A program made the position numbers and the translations under genes. A stretch of 12,832 bases of DNA from an uncultured beta proteobacterium. GTDB taxonomy: Bacteria > Pseudomonadota > Gammaproteobacteria > Burkholderiales > Rhodocyclaceae. Below the pieces are notes generated by a model. It was not told the origin of the DNA. It was given only the letters and a program-made list of their open reading frames with translations, and ran no database searches. The DNA is taken from assembly GCA_903916205.1 (NCBI GenBank), contig CAIWVX010000466.1:1-12832 (forward strand), written 5' to 3'. Positions within the stretch are counted from its first letter, which is position 1; each line of letters begins with the position of its first letter. Shown piece after piece: positions 1 through 6,099 of this stretch.

Positions 1-624
1 CACGTCACCTGACGGAAGTTGAGTGACTTCGAAAATAGCTTCAGGATTGCCTTCAATCCCTGAGGGTAAAACGATATTTCCACGCACCTTGCCGCGCACT
101 TTGGCCGCGTAGTCGGCTAATCCACGAGTACGCGCAGAGGCCGCCTGTTCTGCTTTAATTTGGGCGCGTTGATTGGCTTCGACTTCGGCCCGCGCGAGCT
201 GATCCTGAACAGATTTTTGCTGGTCAAGTTGCTTTTGCTCGCGTGCGAGTTCCTTTTTCCAATCCGGTTCTTCGCGCTTAGGTTCTGGTTTCGGTTGATC
301 TTTTTTAGGTTTTTTATCGTCTTTGAGTGCGATGTCCGGCTTGACCGGTGGCGGATTTTCTACTTTGGGAACGGGTTTAACTTCCGGCTTGATCTCTGGT
401 TTAGGTTCGGGCTTCGGAGGCTCGGGAGTCCGTTCTGGCTTAATGGCCGGCGAAGGAGATGGGGCTGCACGCCAGACTTCGACCTCAACCGAACGAGGCG
501 CTTGGCTTTTCCATTGCACACCAAAGAACAGCGCGCTGATGAGCAATAGATGGACTATCGCCGAGAAAAGCAGCGCAGTGATGTTGGATTGTTCATCTTC
601 GGGTGGTGGCGCGGCTAGATTCAC
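1..624 (-). CDS. tolA: TolA, Tol-Pal envelope protein (C-terminus beyond left edge)
   Basis: TolA spans the periplasm and links the TolQR motor to TolB/Pal at the outer membrane. The visible part is 208 residues. A GTG start at 624 is chosen because it is the only plausible start after the in-frame stop at 657-655, and GAAAG lies 8 bases upstream. One N-terminal membrane helix (about residues 14-38) carries the family SxxxH motif (S21, H25) that contacts TolQR. A Pro/Lys/Glu-rich stretch (about 50-118) follows, then a charged Gln/Ala-rich likely helix (about 119-166). From about residue 168 comes the start of the globular C-terminal domain (DYAAKVRGKVRGNIVLPSG), cut off at base 1. Domain II is roughly 115 residues, much shorter than in E. 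coli, and Pro/Lys-rich rather than Ala-rich at its start. It starts 26 bases after tolR ends. tolB and pal probably follow to the left, which I infer from family gene order. Confidence 0.9.
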   Translation of the reverse strand, partial: MNLAAPPPEDEQSNITALLFSAIVHLLLISALFFGVQWKSQAPRSVEVEVWRAAPSPSPAIKPERTPEPPKPEPKPEIKPEVKPVPKVENPPPVKPDIALKDDKKPKKDQPKPEPKREEPDWKKELAREQKQLDQQKSVQDQLARAEVEANQRAQIKAEQAASARTRGLADYAAKVRGKVRGNIVLPSGIEGNPEAIFEVTQLPSGDV

Positions 625-650
625 GGTACGGGCTTTCGAGCGATCCGGGC

Positions 651-1055
651 CTATTTACCGGTGGGCTGGACGAGCAGGCCGATACGCTTAACCTGTTTGC
701 GTTGTAGTTCATCCATCACGCTAAGCACGGCTTCGTATTTGACGTTTTTGTCGCCAACAATCAGCACCGGTTGTTCCGGGTTTTTACGCTGGGTCTCAAT
801 AATCATTTGCGATAATTCGCTGCGACTTAAGCTGCGCTCTGACTTGCCCGGTAACGTCAACGAAAGTGATTGGTCGGCGCGGATGTTTACTTGCAGCGCC
901 TCTGCCGGTGGTTGTGCGGCTTTGCCGACGGAAGGGACGTCGATGCTGGCGGTCGTCATCATCGGCGCAGTCACCATAAAAATGACCAGCAATACGAGCA
1001 TGACATCGATGTAAGGAACGACGTTGATCTCGTTTTTCAGGCGGCGTTGTCGCAT
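651..1055 (-). CDS. tolR: TolR, Tol-Pal proton channel subunit
   Basis: TolR belongs to the ExbD/TolR family and works with TolQ as the proton-motive-force-driven motor of the Tol-Pal system. It is 134 residues, near the usual length. The single membrane helix (about residues 13-32) contains the motif PYIDVMLVLLVIFM, and D17 matches the proton-carrying Asp of the family (D23 in E. coli TolR). The remainder is a periplasmic domain that binds peptidoglycan in characterised homologues. The ATG at 1055 has a strong GGGAGG site at 1065-1060, four bases upstream, and the gene starts 12 bases after tolQ stops. The N-terminus (RQRRLKNEINVVPYID) is typical of the family. It is an operon member with tolQ and tolA. 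Identification is firm. Confidence 0.96.
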   Translation of the reverse strand: MRQRRLKNEINVVPYIDVMLVLLVIFMVTAPMMTTASIDVPSVGKAAQPPAEALQVNIRADQSLSLTLPGKSERSLSRSELSQMIIETQRKNPEQPVLIVGDKNVKYEAVLSVMDELQRKQVKRIGLLVQPTGK

Positions 1056-1067
1056 GGGGCCTCCCGG

Positions 1068-1745
1068 TTAGCGAACTTGGCGTTGCAGGATGTTGGAGAA
1101 TTCTTCCATGAACGATTCAAAGCGCGTTGAGAGCCGATCAATTTCGTGGGCGAACCGGTTATAAGCGACCACCGCTGGAATCGCTGCGAAGAGGCCGATC
1201 GCGGTGGCTACCAGCGCTTCAGCAATACCGGGAGCCACGGCAGAAAGCGTGGCTTGCCCCACATTGGATAGGCCACGGAAGGAGTGCATGATGCCCCACA
1301 CCGTACCAAAAAGGCCGACGTAAGGGCTCACTGACCCGACCGAGGCGAGGAAAGCCAGATGGGCGTCAATGGTGTCGATTTCACGCTGATAGGTGGCCCG
1401 CATGGCGCGACGTGATCCGTCGATGACGTCTTTAGCGTCGAGGTTTTTCTGGCTGCGCAGTTTGGTAAATTCACGGAAGCCGGCTTCAAAAATACGTTCC
1501 ATGCTGCCGGTGTCGTGGCGGTTATTAACAGCGCTTTGATACAAACTGTTAAGGTCGCCGCCACTCCAAAAATCACGTTCAAATTGTTCGGTCTGGGCTC
1601 GGGCTTGCCGGACGGTAAACCATTTGCTGAAAATATAGTACCAAGACATAAAAGAAACGCCGGCCAGCAGCAACATAACAACCTGAACAACGGCACTGGC
1701 GTTGAGGATTAAATTAAGAATCGAGAGGTCTTGCGAGACGTTCAT
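1068..1745 (-). CDS. tolQ: TolQ, Tol-Pal proton channel subunit
   Basis: TolQ is the inner-membrane channel subunit (MotA/TolQ/ExbB family) that energises TolA during outer-membrane constriction. It has 225 residues, the usual size. There are three membrane segments: about 17-38, about 130-155 with the conserved PYVGLFGTVWGIM motif, and about 165-195 with GIAEALVATAIGLFAAIP. A large cytoplasmic loop lies between the first two. The ATG at 1745 is preferred over an in-frame start at 1817, which lies inside ybgC and would add 24 residues absent from TolQ. This ATG overlaps the ybgC stop as ATGA, with GGAAG about 8 bases upstream inside ybgC, so the two genes are probably translationally coupled. 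tolR follows after 12 bases. Identification is firm. Confidence 0.96.
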   Translation of the reverse strand: MNVSQDLSILNLILNASAVVQVVMLLLAGVSFMSWYYIFSKWFTVRQARAQTEQFERDFWSGGDLNSLYQSAVNNRHDTGSMERIFEAGFREFTKLRSQKNLDAKDVIDGSRRAMRATYQREIDTIDAHLAFLASVGSVSPYVGLFGTVWGIMHSFRGLSNVGQATLSAVAPGIAEALVATAIGLFAAIPAVVAYNRFAHEIDRLSTRFESFMEEFSNILQRQVR

Positions 1746-2209
1746 TGGAGAGCTTCCAGTTGAGTACGCAACAAAGGAGGAATGGAGGTGATTTTCATTA
1801 GTGCGGCATTGACGCAAACAATCTGAATCTTGGCGTTGATCAGTTCGTCCCAGCCGCTGGCTGTGTCTGCGTTGGCGCGGCGGATGTGTTGACGGAAAAA
1901 CAGTTGCGACTTGGTGATCTTTTCAACTTCAAGACTAATCGAAAGCATTTCATCGAGACGGGCCGGTTTGAGATATTCCAAACTGACCGTGCGGACGACG
2001 AAAGCAATTCCAGGGTCAAGCATCAACGTCGCCTGTTCATGGCCGATTGAGCGCAGCCACTCAGTGCGACAACGTTCCAAAAATTTCAGGTAATTGGAGT
2101 AATAGACGACGCCACCGACGTCGGTGTCTTCGTAATAAATACGCACCGGAAAGGTGAACGCATTGGGTTTTTGTTGATCACTGTGAGAATGTTTTGCGGC
2201 ATGTTTCAT
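1742..2209 (-). CDS. ybgC: YbgC-family acyl-CoA thioesterase
   Basis: This is a hotdog-fold thioesterase of the 4-hydroxybenzoyl-CoA thioesterase/YbgC type. E. coli YbgC hydrolyses acyl-CoA thioesters and is encoded ahead of tolQRA. The product is 155 residues, about 20 longer than E. coli YbgC because of a His/Lys/Ser-rich N-terminus. The family motif IYYEDTDVGGVVYYSNYLKF (about residues 24-43) contains the catalytic Asp. Later family landmarks include a core close to ERCRTEWLRSIG and the PARLDEMLSI segment. The ATG at 2209 has no good Shine-Dalgarno sequence, so the real start could be slightly further in, though no better in-frame ATG precedes the motif. It lies 78 bases after ruvB and overlaps tolQ by ATGA. 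The exact substrate in this organism is unknown. Confidence 0.93.
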   Translation of the reverse strand: MKHAAKHSHSDQQKPNAFTFPVRIYYEDTDVGGVVYYSNYLKFLERCRTEWLRSIGHEQATLMLDPGIAFVVRTVSLEYLKPARLDEMLSISLEVEKITKSQLFFRQHIRRANADTASGWDELINAKIQIVCVNAALMKITSIPPLLRTQLEALQ

Positions 2210-2287
2210 AGGTGTATTTTAATTTCACTGGCGAGTGCGGGATGTAAGTGTTTGTGACAGCATATGATTTCAAGGGCTAACGTCGGT

Positions 2288-3376
2288 TTATTGCGTCCGC
2301 CAGAGTTCGTTTTGGGCGATCGATGACGGGTGCTCAAGGCCGAGATGACGGTATACGGCGGCGGTGGCCACCCGTCCACGCGGCGTGCGTTGCAAGTAGC
2401 CTTGCATGATTAAGTAAGGTTCGAGTACGTCTTCGATGGTGTCGCGGGCTTCGCCAATAGCGGCGGCTAGATTGTCGATACCGACCGGGCCACCGCCGAA
2501 TTTGTCGATCACCGCCGAGAGCAGTTTGCGATCCATGATGTCAAGACCCCCGTGGTCAACGTCCAGCATGATCAGCGCGAGGTCAGCGACTTCCTGAGTG
2601 ATGTGTCCTGCGGCCTTGACTTCGGCAAAGTCACGTACGCGGCGTAGCAGACGGTTGGCGATGCGCGGGGTGCCGCGTGAGCGTTTGGCGATTTCCAGCG
2701 CGCCGCCGGGTTCGGCTGGCACTTTGAGCAACTGCGCCGAGCGCGTCACGATGTGCGTCAATTCTTCCGGCGTGTAGAACTCCAATCGGGCGACAATGCC
2801 GAAGCGATCACGTAGCGGGTTGGTCAGCATACCGGCACGGGTCGTTGCTCCGACTAACGTAAATGGTGGAAGGTCGAGTTTAACCGAGCGAGCGGCCGGC
2901 CCCTCGCCGATCATGATATCAATCTGAAAATCTTCCAGTGCCGGGTAAAGAATTTCTTCGACGATAGGCGACAGGCGGTGAATTTCGTCAATGAACAGCA
3001 CATCATGCGGTTCGAGATTGGTCAGTATGGCGGCCAAATCGCCCGCCCGTTCAAGCACCGGGCCAGATGTTGAGCGCATATTGACGCCCATTTCCGCTGC
3101 GATAATGTGTGCTAGCGTGGTCTTGCCTAAGCCCGGTGGGCCAAACAACAGCACATGATCAAGAGTGTCTTGGCGGCGCTTGGCGGCCTCAATGAAAATT
3201 GACAGTTGTTCGCGAATCTTGGCTTGACCGACATATTCCGCTAATCGCTTGGGGCGCAGCGCACGTTCAATCGCTTCTTCTTGGGTCGATTTCGACTCCG
3301 CCGAGATCAGGCGTTCGCTGACCACTTCGCTGAAATTTTCGGACAGGGACTCGCCGAGACTGTCGCGTTCAATCAT
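2288..3376 (-). CDS. ruvB: RuvB, Holliday-junction branch-migration ATPase
   Basis: RuvB is the hexameric AAA+ motor that, with RuvA, drives branch migration of Holliday junctions. It has 362 residues. Walker A is GPPGLGKTT (about 79-87), Walker B with DEIH is LFIDEIH (about 127-133), and sensor 1 is GATTR (about 176-180). PLRDRFGIV (about 187-195) supplies the arginine finger and [20 protein letters not shown] the sensor-2 helix. The C-terminal winged helix contains [22 protein letters not shown]. The first residues MIE match E. coli RuvB, but about 16 extra residues ([14 protein letters not shown] region) precede the shared RLISA. The ATG at 3376 lies 2 bases after the stop of the preceding membrane-protein gene and has a weak ribosome site, which suggests translational coupling. 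Confidence 0.97.
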   Translation of the reverse strand: MIERDSLGESLSENFSEVVSERLISAESKSTQEEAIERALRPKRLAEYVGQAKIREQLSIFIEAAKRRQDTLDHVLLFGPPGLGKTTLAHIIAAEMGVNMRSTSGPVLERAGDLAAILTNLEPHDVLFIDEIHRLSPIVEEILYPALEDFQIDIMIGEGPAARSVKLDLPPFTLVGATTRAGMLTNPLRDRFGIVARLEFYTPEELTHIVTRSAQLLKVPAEPGGALEIAKRSRGTPRIANRLLRRVRDFAEVKAAGHITQEVADLALIMLDVDHGGLDIMDRKLLSAVIDKFGGGPVGIDNLAAAIGEARDTIEDVLEPYLIMQGYLQRTPRGRVATAAVYRHLGLEHPSSIAQNELWRTQ

Positions 3377-3378
3377 GG

Positions 3379-4452
3379 TTAAATTACCGGCTCATCGTAA
3401 TCGGGGTGATCCAGCCATTCGCGGATCAGTACCTGGCCGAGCGCCAACAAGGTGGGGCCGAGAAAGAGTCCGATGAAGCCAAAAACCAAAACACCACCGA
3501 AAACACCCACAACAATCAACAGTAGCGGAAGGCTGGAGGTGCGTGAAATTAGAATGGGTTTAAGGAAGTTGTCGACGCTGCTGATGCCGAACATGCCCCA
3601 CAAAACCATGAAAATAGCCCAGCCGGTTTGTCCGCCTTCGTAGAGCCAGATCGCCGCGCCAATCCAGATTAAGGAAGCCCCCACCACAGGAACCATCGAA
3701 AAGAAGAAGGTCGCCACTGAGAGCATGATGATGCCAGGGACACCCGCGATAACAAAACCAAGCAGGGCGACCAGTGATTGCGCAGCGGCGGTGCCGACGA
3801 TGCCAACCATGACCCCGGTGACCGTGCCGTCAGCCAACTTATACATGCGTTCGCCAAGATTACCCGCGAGTTTGATGCTGGCCGTACGTAGCGCTTCGGC
3901 GTAGCTTTCGGCGTCACGGAAGATGAAAAAAGCGAAGAAAATAACCAGTGCCAGTTGCAGCAAACCTTGTCCGAAAAGAGAGACGGCGGCGAGAGCTAAT
4001 TTGCGTGTTGGGGCAATGAGCTGGCGCAGTAGTTCGTTCATTTCTTCACGGCTGGCGACCAATTTTTGCCAGTAATCGGTGATCGCCTCCCCCGCAACGG
4101 GGAGATCAGTGACCCATGCGGGGACATTGGCGGGAAGCCCTGTTTCAAGCAACGGACGGAGGTAGGCGATGGCCATTTCGACCCCGTCGGCCATCGAGCC
4201 AGAAAGCAGGGCCATCGGCAGCACCAGCAGCAGCACCAGCAGCAAACACAAAATGGCCGCCGTCAGACTGCGTCGTCCGCCGCACAGCACCAGCAGATAG
4301 TCGCGCAAAGAGGCGGTGGTAACCGTTAACACTAGGGCCAGTAACAGGGTGCCGATAAACGGCGTCAGCACGGCGATACAACCGATCAGCAGAAGGGAAA
4401 CAATGGCGATCTGAATGATCTGTTTTTGAGTCGAATACATGGGGTACTTCAC
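3379..4452 (-). CDS. AI-2E/PerM-family transporter between ruvA and ruvB
   Basis: This is a 357-residue integral membrane protein of the AI-2E transporter family (PerM/YdiK/TqsA-like; formerly UPF0118). Two N-terminal helix pairs (about 13-45 and 62-90) are followed by a soluble loop (about 100-155) and further helices. Family landmarks are [31 protein letters not shown] and [20 protein letters not shown] near the C-terminus. Substrates differ across the family (autoinducer export, Na+/H+ exchange, unknown), and this sequence does not decide between them. The start is GTG at 4452, overlapping the ruvA stop as GTGA, with GAAAG just upstream. An ATG four codons later (4440) is an alternative. 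Its place inside ruvAB makes it an operon member, but I see nothing linking it to DNA repair. Confidence 0.9.
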   Translation of the reverse strand: MKYPMYSTQKQIIQIAIVSLLLIGCIAVLTPFIGTLLLALVLTVTTASLRDYLLVLCGGRRSLTAAILCLLLVLLLVLPMALLSGSMADGVEMAIAYLRPLLETGLPANVPAWVTDLPVAGEAITDYWQKLVASREEMNELLRQLIAPTRKLALAAVSLFGQGLLQLALVIFFAFFIFRDAESYAEALRTASIKLAGNLGERMYKLADGTVTGVMVGIVGTAAAQSLVALLGFVIAGVPGIIMLSVATFFFSMVPVVGASLIWIGAAIWLYEGGQTGWAIFMVLWGMFGISSVDNFLKPILISRTSSLPLLLIVVGVFGGVLVFGFIGLFLGPTLLALGQVLIREWLDHPDYDEPVI

Positions 4453-5024
4453 ACTTTCGAAAGTAATTTCAGAGCCTGACGGATCCCGTCCGAGGTGGAC
4501 GTCCCGAGGGGAATGTGCTTCATTACAGCCGCCGCTTCGCGATCATTGTAACCCAGTGCCAATAGCGCATTGAGCGTGTCTTGCTGACAATCTTCAACGG
4601 CGAAGGCCACGGTAGACGTGACTTCGGAAAGTTTGCCCTTGAGTTCGAGCAGCAGACGTTCGGCGGTCTTCTTGCCGATGCCAGGCACCTTGATCAATCG
4701 TCCAATTTCCTGACGAGAAATGGTCTGTGCCAGATCACTGACCGAAAGCCCCGAAAGCACCGCCAGCGCCATGCGCGCCCCAACACCGGAGATTTTAACC
4801 AACTGCCGAAAAGCAAAACGTTCAGACTGCGTGGCGAAACCAAAGAGGAAATGGCCCTCCTCGCGTACAACAAAATGCGTCAGCAGCGTCACCTTTTCGC
4901 CGATTCCGGGCAAGTTGTAGAAAGTGCTCATCGGCACATCGACCTCATAGCCCATACCCTGCACATCAATAAGCACTTGGGGTGGGTTCTTTTCCAACAC
5001 GATTCCAGTGAGGCGACCAATCAT
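4449..5024 (-). CDS. ruvA: RuvA, Holliday-junction binding protein
   Basis: RuvA binds the four-way junction as a tetramer and loads RuvB. It has 191 residues, slightly shorter than E. coli RuvA (203). Domain I is the N-terminal OB-fold ([20 protein letters not shown] through about residue 64). Domain II has two helix-hairpin-helix motifs, [19 protein letters not shown] and [20 protein letters not shown]. Domain III is the small RuvB-binding C-terminus, with [16 protein letters not shown]. The ATG at 5024 follows a GGAA site in AAAAGGAATAAGCC. ruvA is the first gene of the run reaching tolA, and ruvC is not immediately upstream, where the beta-barrel gene lies instead. The promoter should lie within 5025-5196, but I saw only weak candidates. 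Confidence 0.97.
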   Translation of the reverse strand: MIGRLTGIVLEKNPPQVLIDVQGMGYEVDVPMSTFYNLPGIGEKVTLLTHFVVREEGHFLFGFATQSERFAFRQLVKISGVGARMALAVLSGLSVSDLAQTISRQEIGRLIKVPGIGKKTAERLLLELKGKLSEVTSTVAFAVEDCQQDTLNALLALGYNDREAAAVMKHIPLGTSTSDGIRQALKLLSKV

Positions 5025-5134
5025 GGCTTATTCCTTTTGTTGAGCCGCTTTAACCGACATAACCCATTGAGGAAAAACGAAAAATAAGCGGATTTTTTCG
5101 CCATCAACTGAGTTTTATAGGATTAAGCACCCGT

Positions 5135-5166
5135 CCCGTCATCCATAAATGCGCTGGAATGACGGG
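5135..5166. repeat. Strong intergenic hairpin (REP-like palindrome)
   Basis: The arm CCCGTCATCCA (5135-5145) pairs with TGGAATGACGGG (5155-5166), with one bulged base and a 9-base loop. It lies in the 172-base gap between the barrel gene and ruvA. A GATTTTT tract follows on the plus strand (5167-5173), which would suit a terminator for plus-strand transcripts, but both neighbouring genes are on the minus strand, where GACGGGTGCTTAATCC follows. The CGTCATTCC-type arms resemble short interspersed palindromes common in proteobacteria. A role as a transcript-stabilising or weak terminating stem for the barrel mRNA is inferred. The rest of the gap holds only the ruvA leader. Confidence 0.6.
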
Positions 5167-5196
5167 GATTTTTGATGGGGCTTGAGTCGCGACAAC

Positions 5197-6099
5197 TTAC
5201 CAATCAATTGAGATATTGGCGTGTGCGACGTTCAGCTTATAGTTGTTGGGTAAGGAGGGATTGGAATAATGACTCTGTCCGGCCAGAACAAAAAATTTGA
5301 CCTTTTTTGATACATCCCAAAACAAGCCAAGGTTGGCGGAAGCTTTTTCCAGATCGGCCAAATTAGCCACGGATTGAGCGCTCATATCCACGGTGTAGAT
5401 GCGATCTCCGGCGGTAACACCGAGGGTCATGCTGTTAGGCAGCAAACTGTTGGATTGAGGCGAGAAATAATGCGTCCATTTTGCTTCCAGCGCGGAAGTG
5501 TTGTATTTGCCCATGGCCCGGCTTGGATTAAGACCGTTAATCAGATAATAGCGGAGTTGAATCCACTCAGTTCCGCCGTTCAAAGCGAAGCCCACAGTGG
5601 GCGTGTATTGATAGACTTGGAGCTGGTTCTGGTAGTGCGAATAGGTATAACCCAAATCAAGGTAAAGCGAATCATCTTTGGCGAGCCAACTGAGTTGTTG
5701 TGCAATCACGTTCACCCGACTCGTGTTGCCAGTCGGATCATTATTGTTGATTTGATGGCCATCAAGGCGCAGTGTCAGGCGACCGGGTAAGGCATCCGGG
5801 AGGAAATTCACGCGGCTTGAAACCAAGACATTGTTTTGATTGATCGCCGCCGCGTTGTTTTTCATATTGACCGTGGTTTTGCTATAGCCAGCAGTCAGCC
5901 CGCCTTGCTCAAGATAGTCAGCAGAAAATCGAATGCCACGCTCGCTCAAACTATGGCGTTCCTGCGATCCTGAATAAGCGGCTTCTGTGTCCATTACGAC
6001 GGCATTGAAATTCAAGAGATCGGCGTGCGCCATGTGAGACAAGGCGGCCATGCCGAGGCCGATCAACACGATTTTGTGCAGTTTGGTCTTGAAAATCAC
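5197..6099 (-). CDS. Outer-membrane beta-barrel protein of unknown family
   Basis: A 300-residue exported protein. The start is taken as GTG at 6099, because an exact AGGAG lies six bases upstream and the resulting N-terminus is a clean signal peptide (MIFKTKLHKIVLIGLGMAAL, ending in AHA about residue 26). An ATG at 6144 would add 15 unlikely residues. The mature part is rich in alternating polar/hydrophobic strands, Tyr, Asn and Gln, has no Cys, and ends ISIDW. A C-terminal aromatic residue is the usual recognition signal for barrel assembly by BamA. I count room for roughly a dozen strands but cannot assign a family. The gene overlaps the stop of the channel-peptidase gene as GTGA, so the two are probably co-translated and may act together. 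It could be a porin-like channel, an enzyme or a structural barrel. Confidence 0.8.
   Translation of the reverse strand: MIFKTKLHKIVLIGLGMAALSHMAHADLLNFNAVVMDTEAAYSGSQERHSLSERGIRFSADYLEQGGLTAGYSKTTVNMKNNAAAINQNNVLVSSRVNFLPDALPGRLTLRLDGHQINNNDPTGNTSRVNVIAQQLSWLAKDDSLYLDLGYTYSHYQNQLQVYQYTPTVGFALNGGTEWIQLRYYLINGLNPSRAMGKYNTSALEAKWTHYFSPQSNSLLPNSMTLGVTAGDRIYTVDMSAQSVANLADLEKASANLGLFWDVSKKVKFFVLAGQSHYSNPSLPNNYKLNVAHANISIDW

Noticed and set aside
323..691. Plus-strand reading frame opposite tolA, rich in Gly and Ser
   Set aside because: It is the complement of the Pro/Lys-rich TolA coding region; the composition follows from TolA codons and there is no ribosome site or family match.
1743..1817. 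Longer TolQ beginning at 1817
   Set aside because: The extension lies within ybgC, is not TolQ-like, and the ATG at 1745 has a ribosome site and an ATGA overlap.
2210..2287. Possible separate promoter for ybgC-tolQRA in the gap after ruvB
   Set aside because: A TTGAAA is present, but no acceptable -10 box lies at the right distance.
4581..5087. 168-codon plus-strand frame opposite ruvA
   Set aside because: It lies antisense to a firmly identified ruvA, and its sequence has no recognisable domain.
5079..5107. Possible ruvA promoter with TTGATG and TATTTT on the minus strand
   Set aside because: The spacing is only about 15 bases and the -10 box is weak in an AT-rich stretch; not enough to call.
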